Shown piece by piece: positions 1 through 13,400 of a DNA stretch of 64,000 nucleotides (within the stretch, counting starts at the first letter, position 1; each line of letters opens with the position of its first letter). The stretch spans positions 8,475,001-8,539,000 of the forward strand of contig OX031063.1 of assembly GCA_943736015.1 (NCBI GenBank), read 5' to 3'. The position numbers and the translations under genes were made by a program. Below the pieces are notes generated by a model. That model ran no database searches, had not been told where the DNA came from, and saw only the letters and a list, made by a program, of their open reading frames with translations. The DNA comes from Tridacna crocea. Taxonomy: Eukaryota; Mollusca; Bivalvia; Cardiida; Cardiidae.

Positions 1-128
1 GGATGAAGATAAATGTTCCATTGAATAACTCACTCATTGAATGACGTCATTCTACATGGACTGTCGCAGATTTTACCACGTTTTCCTTGCACTGTGTTTA
101 TATAGCCAAAGTCGCGTGTCATGTTAGA
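1..128 (+). repeat. Degenerate copy of the 59.8-60.0-kb exon-like repeat
   Basis: This stretch matches the minus strand at about 59825-59965 from GGATGAAGAT to GTCATGTTAGAAT, with small deletions. It is no longer open. A shorter third match lies near 604-640. The three copies suggest a dispersed repeat rather than a host exon. Confidence 0.55.
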
Positions 129-337
129 ATAAACAATTAACCACAGTGTAAACAAAAATATTTAAACTCTAACATTTTAATTATAGGAAAACAAGTTCAA
201 ACATTGCATACAAAATCAGGTGCGCATCACTAATAATTCTCTTAAATAAACATTGTCTGTTTCCTTCACTAACCAAAACGAAACCTCACTTCCCATTTGG
301 TGTAAAGAAAATCAAAATTTCAATAAAACTTAAAGCA

Positions 338-519
338 TCAACCACAGGAAAAAAACGTGCTATTTTGCTGACTATTTGGTTTTCTCCCTTTCAAACGACA
401 ATGAAGAATGAATGTATCGTCAAGCATTAGAATTGCATTCGCTTCAAATCCTCTGAATATTGCCCAACCAACTCCCAATCCTTTTTCAAATGCAACGCAG
501 TCGGATTTTATGTCAATCT
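338..519 (-). other. Exon-like open stretch of unknown identity
   Basis: On the minus strand a good acceptor (CATGTTGCAG) precedes about 59 open codons starting IDIKSDCVAFEKGLGVGWAI and ending STFFSCG plus stop. It could be the last exon of an antisense gene or of a transposon passenger. No partner exon was found to the right within 1 kb, and I do not recognise the protein. Confidence 0.25.
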
Positions 520-522
520 GCA

Positions 523-1283
523 ACATGAAAAGACATTAGATTCAAGCATTTTCACTGGTAATATTTTAATCAGTTCCATCATTGTTTTTTATCGCCCTTC
601 TGCTGCACTGTATTTATAGAAAAAAAATGTTATGTTAGAGTTCTAAACCTTTTGATAAATTATTGATTGATTTAAGAGCAATGAAAAATTGGTTTTAATG
701 ATTTAACACTGTTTTCTACCAATAGGGCTTGCATTTAATACTTGTCTTTTTTTATCCAAAATACTGCCAGTACTGGTGACTTTTGCCCGCAAGCATCTGT
801 CTCTAGCACAAGTATTTAAAGTTTTCTTTATTTGATTATTTTACCTTATACCAAATAACACAATTTTAGAATTCCCCAAATGGAAAGTTTTTGCAAGCTA
901 CGAAGTACTTGTTACTTTCAAGTAGAATTATCCCGTAGAAGGATAAAAAAAAAGACATTGTGTAAACAGGAGTAAGCGTTGGTTACTAGTGCAATTATTT
1001 TCTCCTTGTCCGTCAATGTTTCCAAAAGGCCTCTACCATAGAAATGATAAACTTCAGGAAGGGTTAGTACATACAGTTTTTGAACTTATTAAGTTCCTTA
1101 TTTTGAAACAAAGGGTGAACAATTTCATTCCCAGCAACAGTTCTTGTTGCATTTTAAAGGACAAGTTTTTAATCAATTTATATCTATTCAGAAAAGAACT
1201 GTTCTGCTCTGGAATGTATTTTATAGGGAAAAAAAGGACATGTAAGACTTATCATAAACAATGTTGACTTGTTTTTTTTTCAG
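523..1283. other. RPTP intron, AT-rich, nothing further recognised
   Basis: Apart from a short match to the exon-like repeat near 604-640, I see no gene, palindrome or tandem repeat here. Confidence 0.5.
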
Positions 1284-1418
1284 AATTGGTTGGGAAAAAA
1301 TGCTTTTGTAATATTAAAAACGCCAGAGAAGGACAAGTTAATAGAGTTCTGGTCATTGATACAGCAGTGTGATGTAAAGATAATTGTGAGTCTGGATGAT
1401 AAATTAGAGGCAGATAAG
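1284..1418 (+). CDS. RPTP D2 exon (first in window)
   Basis: 45 codons, starting NWLGKNAFVILKTPEKDKL and ending LDDKLEADK. A long T run plus CAG precedes it and GTATGA follows. It enters and leaves in phase 0. It matches the D2 strand-helix region where RPTPs have FIATQGP..T..DFW. Confidence 0.82.
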
Positions 1419-4400
1419 GTATGACAGAAGTACTGAAATCGATTTTGCAAGTTCTTTTTGAACTACATATATATTGATTCTTGCCTTATTCTACACCCGA
1501 AATTTCTACCTAACAAATCCGACTTTTAACAACCCTGATGATCACAGCGTTTGAAAACATAGTGGGGATAAGGAGAAAAGTTTGGTAACTTGCCCCATTT
1601 AATATCTTAAAACATGACGAAAGGATTCTGACTTTTGACAACCCTGAAGCTTTTGAAGAGATTATTTGAAAAGGAAAATATGCTGGTAAAGATATTTCGC
1701 CTTTTCTCACAGTGTTTTCTACAAAATAAGAGAAAAATTTGGACATCTGAGCACTGCCTTATTTTTCAAATGCAAATGCTCTTTAACATGGACAAGTAAA
1801 ACGTGTTGTCTCTTAGCTCTTTACCACACATTCCTGACTTCTAACACCCCAAAAGAAGCCTTTTGAAAACATTGAGGGAAAAGGAGAAAATGCTGAAAAC
1901 CAGCATTTTCTCCTTTTTCCACAACGTTTTTCTCCCCTGTTAAAAAAAAAATTGCACCATTTGAGCCACACTGAATTTGTCGTCTGCAAATGGTTTGAAT
2001 ATGGACAAGGCTAAAATTTTGTCGTCTAGTAAAGAGTTAAAGAATCAACTCTGAACCACTTTGAATTGAACTTTTACTTTTGATAAAACAATAAATATTA
2101 ACTGAGAATCTACCTCTACTGTCGGCAGCAAGCTTTAATATTTCTTTTTTTCCCATCTTCTTTTCCTGTTCTGTTTACTAATCAGTCAAAATGGCTTCTA
2201 GACATTTAATGCCCCAAATTCGGTTTTACTAGCAAGGTTGAATGACTTTCCTTCTTAAGGAGCGAGTCCAGACTTTGGATCTAATACACTGATAACTGTA
2301 AATAATCTGAATATTTGTTTCATATATAAACATCATTTCACCCAATATTCTTTTAAGGAGAGGACTTGCTTTCACCTGGACACAAACCTCATGTCCGTGT
2401 TCAACTTGACACTGTTAGAAGAGACGGTGAATGGTAGCCACATGGAGAGGACACTGACATATAAATCTAAGGTTGGTTTTACCATAGGTCTTTGAAGCTC
2501 GGTCTGTCACGAAACACTGAAATTTCCATTGATTGATCAGCAGACACCATTCCATTTGTAGCATATTTACGTATGCCTCTTTTATTATGTATAGTGTTAT
2601 CTAGCATTCTCCCTAAGAATCATGCAGATGGTGATAAGTGACTAGTCACAGAATTCATTGGTTTTACCTTCATTTAATCAGACTTGTTGAAAAACTTTCC
2701 CAAAACAAAGCATTCCTTTTTTCTGACAGTGGTTTCCATGGAAACGAGAAATAAAAATTTCACAGAGATTGGTCAAAAGTTGTCGGCAAAAAAAATGAAA
2801 AATGACACTTTTCGGGGTTGTTTTTGACAAATCATTATTGGTTAGATTATCTATACTAAAACTTATGGTAAAAGGAGGACATGAGTACTACTGGAAATTA
2901 CATAGAAAAATGAAAAATGTCACTTGCACTGTGTTGCATAGCAACAGAAATTTAGCCATAGAAACCAGATTTTCAAACTTCCAATTTTTAACATTTTCAA
3001 ACCAAATTATCTTCTAACAGCAAAGGTGCATATGAAAAATACATATAGGGCCTAAATGGGCAACATTTGAATTTTCACGGCCAACAATAAAAAAACTCAA
3101 AATGTTTTTAATTTTTGTAACCATGGCAACAAAACTATTGAACCGTCAGAGATTTTACAAAAAAGTGTCAATTTCAAAGCAAATTATCTCCCTTCTGCAA
3201 AGAGAAATATGAACAGTGTATATACATATTAAATAATCCATTTCTGTTCAACCAATAGAGAAAAATTTAAGTTCTGCAAAAATCCAAATATTAGTCACTA
3301 TGGCAACTAAATTATCAAACAGTTTGCCATTTTAACAAAAATCAGCACATTCAAAGTAAACTACTGCCCTTTTAGATTATCTATACTACTACTTATGTCA
3401 AAAAGATGGCAAGAGTAGTACTAAAAATTATATAGGAAAATATAGAAAAAATTAAAATGTCACTTGCATTGTGTTGCATAGCAACAGAAGTTTAGCCATA
3501 GAAAGCAGTTTCACTGTGTTGTAAGCTGTACGGCACAAAATGTGTAGTCACTTCCAAGATGGCGGACTGTTTACTTGGAGAAAGGTGGGTGTCACATTTT
3601 ATCATCAATAACTTTTTTTCTTGAAACCTTCGAGATATGATACTTATAATATATTGTGTGGGAATGATGTGGTAAGCCTCGGTGCTATATAGCAAAGAGC
3701 CAGTGCCATTATTCGATACGTTATATCGGCGTAAACATTGCCATTGGGTAAAATTTGAATTTGAAGTGAGGAACTTGCATCGTTTTTAGTTATAGAATGG
3801 AAAATAAGCTAATGCAGTGGGTGAAGGTTGTTGTTTCTGTAGGTATTTATCACGTGCTTTTCAATGATTACGGTCATTTTTGTGAAATATGTCTAGAAAG
3901 ACCCGAAAACATGTGTTTTGTATATCGCTAATGCAGCGGTGTAGTCCACATCAACAATTTCACACACAGCGGTGTAGACCCGATTTTTTCTGAACGGTTT
4001 AGACACAATTTAAAGCACAATATATGTACGGTTTAGACACAGTTGGCTTGGTCTTGAATCTTCTTTTCTGAAGATAACGTAACTTGGCGTTAATCCAGAA
4101 TCATGAAAATTGGCACCAACAGTTCGAGACAGTCTCCCTTATTACCGACACCCACGGAAGGAACCAACTGGAACCGATAAAGGATCATCGTGGAACGAAA
4201 AGAGATAGTTGGGAACAAAAGAGTGCATCAAGACATTATTTACGATATTATTTATGTAATAGTGAGTATTATATCACGAAAAAATAAATTATGAAATTAC
4301 TAATTAATGTCTGTGCACTTATAAATCAATTCCATCATGGTGGCAGCCATAATTTCAATCATTCACTTAGGATGATAATTACCATCCTGGACTTGACAAT

Positions 4401-7400
4401 CATTTTCATTTCGAAGTTGTTTTAAATACTGTCGCTGATTCGTATCTTGGTATCTGTTTGTTTAATATCTAGTTAAAGATGCCCGTCTACAGCCGGTGAG
4501 CAGAAATGCTGTTAAATTAATAAAAAACATAGCATGGTACAGAAAATCTGTCTTTATTGTACGCAAGGATAAATTACTGACATGTATGGAGTAACTAAAA
4601 AAAAAATAGAAACGCGGAGGTTTGTGTTAGAAATCGAGCATTGGTCGGAAAATAACTGGCTGACGATCGAAGCTGTAAACAATGACAGTGCGTCACGGAA
4701 ATTTATCGTTGCTTTCCGCCTAAAGTCGGATACGGTGTAACTTGCATATCACTCTCTTGCACTCCGGATCATCACATTCACCTCTGTAGTGGGCTCAGAA
4801 AGTAGTCCGTCATTACGCGATACTTTCGTCACATGACCAGAACTCAAAATGGCGACACAAACGCCGGTGAAAGAAAGACCAATATCGATTACTTTTTGTG
4901 CTGTTGAAACAGCATACGGCAAATCTGACTAAGGGGTAGGCAATGTGAAAAAGACGGATTTTCTGAAAAGCTTAAATGTCTTTTAAAGGACCATAACTTG
5001 TTTTTTAATCTTATAACCTAAGATTTATCGGTGTATTAAAACTGTTGTCATCATTCCTGGGCGCAGCCATTTTTGTTAAACTTGGCGTAAGATTCTGATC
5101 AGTAAAGAGGCTCGAAAAAAAAATAGTTCCATTTTATACAGGTAAATTCATCAGTTTGAACGCACCTATAATGTATCCAGAATCATATTTCCATTGTCTA
5201 CCTTATAGTTTTACACACGAAACAGTTAAACAGTAACAAAACATCTTTTCCTAGGTTTGACAAGATTCTTGTCATTTAGCCCATCGCAGAGATGTATACA
5301 TGTGAGAGTAACGAACGACAACTCTGCTCGGAGATTGCTTGCATATAGGCCGCGACCTCCGTCTAAAATCGAGGCTGCAACAGAGAAGCCTACATTTTCT
5401 TTTGTTTTCTCAGTATACGCAGGGCGAAGGTCAAATATAGTCACGAGACAGAATGTATGATCATTATACAAATCTACCAGAGTGTATAACGGATATCGAA
5501 AATCTTCGATTCAAAAACCAGAAACAATGAGTCTGTTTAGATGGAAGGCCGCAACTCGGCGAAATGCATTTTCTATCGATTGTTATCTAAGCAAGAGTGT
5601 CAGGCAAAATATTTGGCATGAACATATAAGAATGACTATATTTTGATAAAATAAAAACAAAATTAGTTAAAACTGGCTTAAAATGAGTATAAGGATCTCT
5701 CTAAAGTTTTTAGTTTCTGTGCCACTGTTCAAGTAAAATATTACCAGTAGGTTAACACGGAATGGGGGATAAAAAAAAAACCACTGCAGTAAAAATTACG
5801 TAATTATTGTTTTTTACCCCAAAAGGAAAAATCGTAAGATGGAATTCCATGTGATCGATATTCACAATTTTCATTTACCATTGTACAATTTGATTTCATT
5901 ATATACGGGTCATGGATTTATATTTATAGAACCGAATGTTACCCATCAAGATTAGTTATCTCATAAAGTTTATTATTTATTCTTATCGTTTCCGGAATGT
6001 TTCTTTTGGCCCCGGACTACATCTGGTAGTAGACTGGTGTCAGTCCATTAAATAGAACCTTTTCATTAAAACAAAATCATCAAGTAAAACTGCAAAATGG
6101 AAACTGTGTTCTCAATGCTCTGAATGTCTGATTTAACATATTTCAGAAGAAGGGCAAATAACAACACATATTTCTGTGACCTTGCTGTAGTTGTGTACCT
6201 TGTTTAGTAGAATGACTTAAATGCAGGGCCTGAATGCCAGGCTACATCTGGTAGGTGAATATACAGACCCGTTCGCGAAGTACCAAAGCAATTTTAATTT
6301 CCCATATTTTGAAAGAAAGACAGTCAATGATTAGTGAAACACTTTCAAAACATGAATAATTCCCGTGGCATCTTATTTGATATAAATTTGTCTTTTAGAA
6401 AATACAGGATAGCAATAATATTGTACATGTATTTCCAAAAGCCCTGATGTTACTTTTGTTCCATGAAGTGTCAAACAAGAGTCTCTAAATCTCCTCCAAA
6501 TGAGCATTGGTAGCACGTGAATGGCGTGCAACTGGAATATAAGATAGACAAAGTTTTTTTTAAAGCAGGTAAATGGTATGTAACATAAATATCAAAAGAC
6601 AAAGTCTTTGCAGTTCATGTCTAGACCACAGATAGAATCAGATTTTGTGTCTAAACCGTACAGTATATAAAGCTTATGTGTGTGTCTAAACCGTTCAGAA
6701 AACGCCGTGTCTACACCGCTGTGTGTAAAATTGTTGATGTGGACTACACCGCTGCATTAGAGATATACAAAACACATGTTTTCGGGTCTTTCTAGACATA
6801 TTTCACAAAAATGACCGTAATCATTGGAAAGCACGTGATGAATACCTACAGAAACAACAGCCTTCACCCACTGCATTAGCTTATTTTCCATTCTATAACT
6901 AAAAACGATGCAAGTTCCTCACTTCAAATTCAAATTTTACCCAATGGCAATGTTTACGCCGATATAACGTATCGAATAATGGCACTAGCTCTTTGCTATA
7001 TAGCACCGAGGCTTACCACATCATTCCCACACAATATATTATAAGTATCATGTCTCGAAGGTTTCAAGAAAAAAAGTTATTGATGATAAAATGTGACACC
7101 CACCTTTCTCCAAATAAACAGTCCGCCATCTTGGAAGTGACTACACATTTTGTGCCGTACAGCTTACAACACAGTGAGTTTTTCAAACCTCAAATTTTGA
7201 AGATTTCAAGCCAAATTATCTACTAACAGCAAAGGTGCATATGAAAAATACATATAGTGCCTAAACGAGCAACATCTGATTTCTCACACCCAACAATGAA
7301 AAAACTCAAAATGTTAATAATTTTTGTAACCATGGCAACAAAACTATTGACCCGTCAGTGATTTTACAAAAAAGTGGCAATTTTAGAGCAAATTATCTCC

Positions 7401-10400
7401 CTTCTGCTAGGAAAAATATTAACAGTGTATTTATGTATTAAATGGATCCACATCTGTTCAACTAATACAGAAAAATTCAAGTTCTGCAACAATCCAAATA
7501 TTAGTTTCCATGGCAACCAAACTATCCAACAGTTTACAATTTTAACAAAAATCAGCACATTCAAAGTAAACTACCGCCCATTAACAAAGGATTACTTACT
7601 TAAATTACCCACATCTGTTTGTCAATATTAAAATGTAAAAGAAAAAAAATAATGGCCCAATCATGTTACCATGGCAACCAAATCAATGAACCATCACAAA
7701 TAACAGCTTGTTTAAAGCAAATTAATCCCTTCCAGCTAGGAAGCATCTGATTAAATTAAACATACTTTAAATGACTAATTTGTGTTCTGCACATACAAAA
7801 GATAAAAGGTATTCAACACTTCAGAAAAAGAAAATGTTACCATGGCAACAGAACAGTAAACTCATTCCCATAAAATATAGCAAAGTCAGTGCAAAGTATT
7901 TTCCATTGACTAAAAAGTATTTTATGAGTTCCGAAAACATTTTAATAAACCAAATACTTTAAATGCTTCTAAAACAAGTAACCATGGTTACCAAATCAAC
8001 AGTGATTTTTAGCTGTACTGGCTGGAAAGCCACTAGAGCTTATATCATGGTATGGTTTCCGTCGTCTCTCCGTCTGTAAGTCTTTTTCTTGTTTACGCAA
8101 TAAAGTCTACATTTTTTGTCAGATTTTGGTGAAACTTGCACAGTTTGTTTATCTCATCAACAGCTTTAACCCTATTGGTTTAAAAAAAAAAAATCCAACA
8201 AACATTTTAGGAAAAGTAGCCATTTGAAATTGAAAATTTCCATTAGCTGTTTGAAGTTGAGAATTTCCATTTCTTGTTTATGCGATAAAGTCTGCATTTG
8301 TGGCCAGATTTTTGTGACACTTGCACAGTTTGTTTATCTCATCAATAGCTTCAACCCTATTTATTTTGGAAAAATATTCAAAAATTTTATGGGAAAAGTA
8401 GCCATTTAAAATTGAAATTTTCCATTGCTTGTTTACGCGATGTAGTCTGCATTTGTGGCCAGGTTTTCGTAAATCTTACAGGGTTTGTTTATCTCATCAT
8501 TAGCTTCAACCCTATTGGTTTTCGAAAAAAAAAGTCCATAGAGTATAGGAAAAATTTCCATTGTTTGTGTACATGATTTAGTTTCCATTTGGTATCAGAT
8601 TATTTTAAAACTTGCACAGTTTTGTTTATCCCATCAATAGCTTGAACCATATTGGTTTTAAAAAGAATCCAATAAACAATGTGTGGGTATGGGAAAATAG
8701 CCACTTAAAGTTGAAAATTTCCAATTCTTGTTAGGCAGTGAAGTCCACAGTTTCGATCCAGTTCTTTTTGAAACATTCAAAGATTGTTTGGTTCCTCAAG
8801 GGGTTGAGCCCTATTAAGAATCTATTAAGATCTATTGAAGAAGATCTACTGATCTGTTCAGGAAAATCAGCCATTTGATAACTTAGAATTGCTTACATAA
8901 CAAAGTCAACCTTATTTGTTGTTTTTCTTTGAAATTTGCTAGGATTTTTTAATACAAGGTGTACTGAAACCCTATCAAATTTGGTTGGATTTCCAAACTT
9001 TTTTTTCCAGAAATTGCACTTCATTGTTTTCACTCATTGTTCAATTCACCATCTTCTTAGTGGGCTGAAGCGCAGTTGTAATAACATTCCCCCTTTTCTT
9101 GTGTATTTTTCCTTTTTTCGTTTTGCGTCATGAGTTTATAGTGGATGCTACCAAAAAAATAAAGTCAGTACCAGTAGAGCAATTTGACAGTCAGACTGAA
9201 GAATTGTTTTTGGGAAATACTAAATACAAAACGACGGAGAGCTGTGAATAGAATATTATGAAAGCATGTTTTGTGTTCTGCACTTCTCCTCAGAGACAAC
9301 TATCCAGCTGTGAAGTTAGTTCAGCTCCAGACAAAATTTAAGTGTGGAAAATAACAAAATATCAAAGGGCAATAATTCTTAAATAATGCAATCAAGAGTT
9401 ATGTTTCTTATGCACCACACTTCTCTTTGATGAGATCTATCCATCTGTGAAGTTTCATGTTTATCCCTCACATAGTTTTTGTGTTATGCTCTAGACAAAA
9501 TTTAAGTGAGAAAATAAAGGGTAATAACCCTTAAAATATGGAATCAAGAGTTACGGTTCTTATGCACTGCACTTCTCTTTTATGAGATCTATCCATCTGT
9601 GTAGTTTCATGTTTATATCTCAAATAGTTATTGAGTTGTGATCCATACAAGAAATTGGGATGCGAAGAGGGATAGACAGAATGAAGGAAGAATGGACAGA
9701 CAGACGGACGGACGGCTACTATTACCATATACCTAGCCGCCGTTTTGGCGGGGGATTATTAGCATGTATGCTACTTTTTGAATGAAAACTAACATGCCAT
9801 GAACTATACATGGAGAGGTATGAACATTCTTAATTGTTGGTCATTCTATTTGACAGATAATTGTATTTTCTCAATTTTACCGATATGTTGCCAATTTGGC
9901 TGCCATGGTAACCTGGAGTATGATATGATATGCTAATTGTTATTTTTTTCATGGACAAGACATTAGATTAATAGCGATTTCTAAAACCAAAGTTATTCAG
10001 TTTACTTACTCTTGTCTCTACAATTATGCCTTGAAAATAAGCAAAAATTGCAGTTTTATGCCAATGTCGAGATTAAGGTTGCCATGGAAACCAGAGTTTT
10101 TAAAGGAATAAAATTCTTTCTAAAAAATCCTGAAGAGGACCATGGTAGGATCATTTCTGTGAAGTTTCATGAAATTTGGATGGGTAATTTTAGAGAAGAA
10201 GATGTTTGAAATAAAATTTAACGTATGCACCCATGTACACACGCATGCACACACGGACAGACACACAGACGCAAGATGGATACCTGGCCATGACATAAGC
10301 CCGCTGGCCTCCTGCCAGTGGATCTAATGAAACTGACATGCCATGAACCATATATAGAGGGGTATGAAGATTCTTAATTGTTTTTCATTATATTCGACAG

Positions 10401-13400
10401 ATAATGGTATTTTCTCAATTTTACCGATACATTGCCAATTTGGCTGCCATGGTTACCTAGTGTATGATATGATATGCTTATTGTTATTTTTTCATCGACA
10501 ACATGTTAGATCAATAGCTATTTCTAAAACCAAAGTTATTCAATTTATTTACTCTAGTCTCTACAATTATGCCATGAAAATAAGCAAAAATTGCAATTTT
10601 ATGCCAGTGTCGAGATTCAGGTTGCCATGGAAACCAAATTAAGACACAAAACCAAAATATCTTGTTTGCAGCCTTTCAAATTTGTATTAATACTTCATAT
10701 GTCATATTAACTGATGTTCAAATATTTGTGTTTAGTGGTCATTTTTTTGCATAAAATACAGCATTTTCCGAATTTTACAAATCTGTTGTCACTTTGGTTG
10801 CCATGGTATCCTGACCTAAAAACATTTTGACCTTTTTTATTTTTTTATTTGTAACCCAATACATCAGTCTTTATGCCCAATATTGAAACCTTAAATCCTA
10901 GCTTTGCTGTTAGGAGATAATTGAGATAGAAATTTGTCAACTTAAGCCACCAGCAGAAATGCGAAATACAGCCTTTGTTCGTTGCCATAGAAACACATTC
11001 TGCAAGCTTATTTTTACTATTGCATTCTTGATATTGTAAGCCAATACATGGGTGATTATGTATTAATAGCACAACTCACTGGACTTTTGGTGACAAATAT
11101 GTTGTAACAACTTCAAAGTGCTTAATTTTTCAAGTTTTAAAAAGCAAAAAATATGCTTCTGGGGCAAAAACTTTCTGTGGCCGTTGCCATGGTAACAGCA
11201 TGACAATAAAAGTTTCCCTTTGGCTTTTGAACTTTTGTGACTAAAGGAATCAATTGCACTAAGTTTTTTTGGTATTCTGAAAAAGTCACTTATCACCTCT
11301 TCTACAGGGCCTGCATGATTCTTAGGGAGAATGCTAGTTATTACATAGGTTATTACATAGGATATGTACAGATCTAGGCATTGTGTCAGTGATCTATTTT
11401 TAGTGAAGCAGTTCGATGGTACAGCATTGAAAACATTGGCGTTCCCTGATAGACTGATGGAAACTTAGTGGCCTGTGGTATTACAGTCTAGTTCAATGAA
11501 ATTTAGTTATCTTTTTTTATTCTAGTACCAAGTGTAGTTTACATGCTATAATGATATGGCCCGCAACACGCGAAAAGGGACACTCGGACATTTGCGTAAA
11601 GTGTCATCTCGGAATAGCCTGCGCAGTCCGCGCAAGCTAATCCGAGGCGACACTTCCCATTTTTATGTAATTTTCTGTTTCGCACAAGTCTACTGTAGCA
11701 CAAAATCTAATGTAGTCGTAAAGTGCCGTCTCGGATTAGCCTGCGCGGACTGCGCAGGCTGATCCGAGACGACACTTTACGCAAATGTCCGAATGCCCCT
11801 TTTCGCGTGTTGCGGGCCAATTATAATGATAATCAAGCTCATTTTTCAAGAACTATGCAAAGAAACTGACAAAACTGCATACGTGTGTTCTTTATATAAA
11901 ACACCATTGTTTCTATTTATTTATTTATTGAATGCCTTATCACAAAAAAGGGACTTGGTGTGTATCTCCATCATAAAATGCCATGTTATGAGAAAAAGAA
12001 GTTTTATGTACAGTGTCATTATGAACCAGTTACTGTCTGTCCGTCTATATCTACAAAAATCCTTATGAAAATTGATGAAACTTCATACATATGTTCCTTA
12101 TGATAGTCCGCCAAAACTGTTTTTTTTCCTCTCTCATTTATTTAATGCCGTGTCATGGAAAAAAAAAGGGGGGGGTATAATACAACCACAAACAATCATT
12201 ATTTGTTTTTATCAAATGAAATGCTGTCTCACTGAAAAAGACAGTTTAATGTATAATTTCATTACGAACCAATAACAAAAGGTTGTGTAAATACAATACA
12301 AATTAACCTTTTTATGATTTTATCACAAAAGGTCTTTTTTCGGCAATGTTATGGGGATTTGATTTTAGCAAAACAACTTGTTTTTACAAGAAAACAAATA
12401 ATTAATTTTGCAGATGACTGGGCTCTTTTTTCTTAATGAACTGTGGAAAAATGAAACTTTTTTGGCTCGGCTATCTTAAAACAAAAAATCAAGGTAATGT
12501 CTTAGTGCTGGTGTGGTCATCTGTATCGTCGTCATTGTGCAAAAATCTTTTTACATTTACAAAGCTTTGACATTTCATAATGTCTCTGTTATTGCTGAAG
12601 ATATATACTTTCTAAGTTGGACAAGCTGTTCACTGTCAAAAGGGAGAACTCTTACAATAGCGGCTGGTAACCATCAAAGTATTTCAAACACAATTATTCT
12701 CTCTTGGCGACTTAAAATCTTCAATGAAAAGCATATGCAGCCGAGCAGTGGCCACATATGTGGTGCTCTTGTTATTGGTATCTGATCAGCACGAGCTTCA
12801 TACGGCAGTAAATTTATCTATCTGTCTGGTAGAACAAGGTAACATGATTACAGGCCATATAATTATACCAACAATTAACATTGTCTACCATTAGAATGAT
12901 AAACTCTCTATGTTCATATAGTAGTCAGAACTTACGGTTTCCAGATATCAAATATGTTTCCCTGGTCGGGGCGGGAAGTTAGCTCAAGTTACTCAGATGT
13001 ACAGTTTTTAATTCAAACAATGTATTTTAGGGAACCTTAATCACTATCCAGGAATTTTGGACTGCATATAGAAAAAATATCAGACTGCTCAGAAAATGAA
13101 ATCTAGACTTATATTACTCATTTGCTAAACGACAAAAAATTGGAAGTGTCCAAACTGAAAGCATTTACAACCGACCATTTAAAATGTAGCATGAGTTGAA
13201 AGAATAAAACACATCCGGAAAGGAGAAAATCCTGCCTGTTACAAGCATTTCATTCTTTTCCAGCAATGCTTTTAACAGTTTTCTATTTCAGGGTCAATAA
13301 AAACTGATGTTGTGTTGGAAAGGGTTATGACTTAAATAGTATATCGGATATTATTGTAGCAGCACACTGAAAATTGTAAAAGTTGTATCAGATTTATTTG

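Larger units (their letters stand above)
2601..11337. mobile_element. 8.7-kb DNA element with 27-bp TIRs and X-box tandem units
   Basis: The ends are perfect 27-bp inverted repeats (CTAGCATTCTCCCTAAG... at 2601-2627 and its complement at 11311-11337), followed inward on both sides by GGTGATAAGTGACT. TTAT flanks both ends (2597-2600, 11338-11341) and looks like a 4-bp target duplication. The interior is mostly degenerate 140-200-bp tandem units, many carrying GTTNCCATGGNAAC palindromes. Two other elements are nested inside (3512-7176 and about 8009-10327). No transposase was recognised, so it is probably non-autonomous. The superfamily is not assigned. Confidence 0.75.

Noticed and set aside
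4084-5471. Candidate transposase in the centre of the 3.7-kb element
   Set aside because: Open stretches are under 85 codons with no DDE/D or zinc-finger pattern recognised, so the element is treated as non-autonomous.
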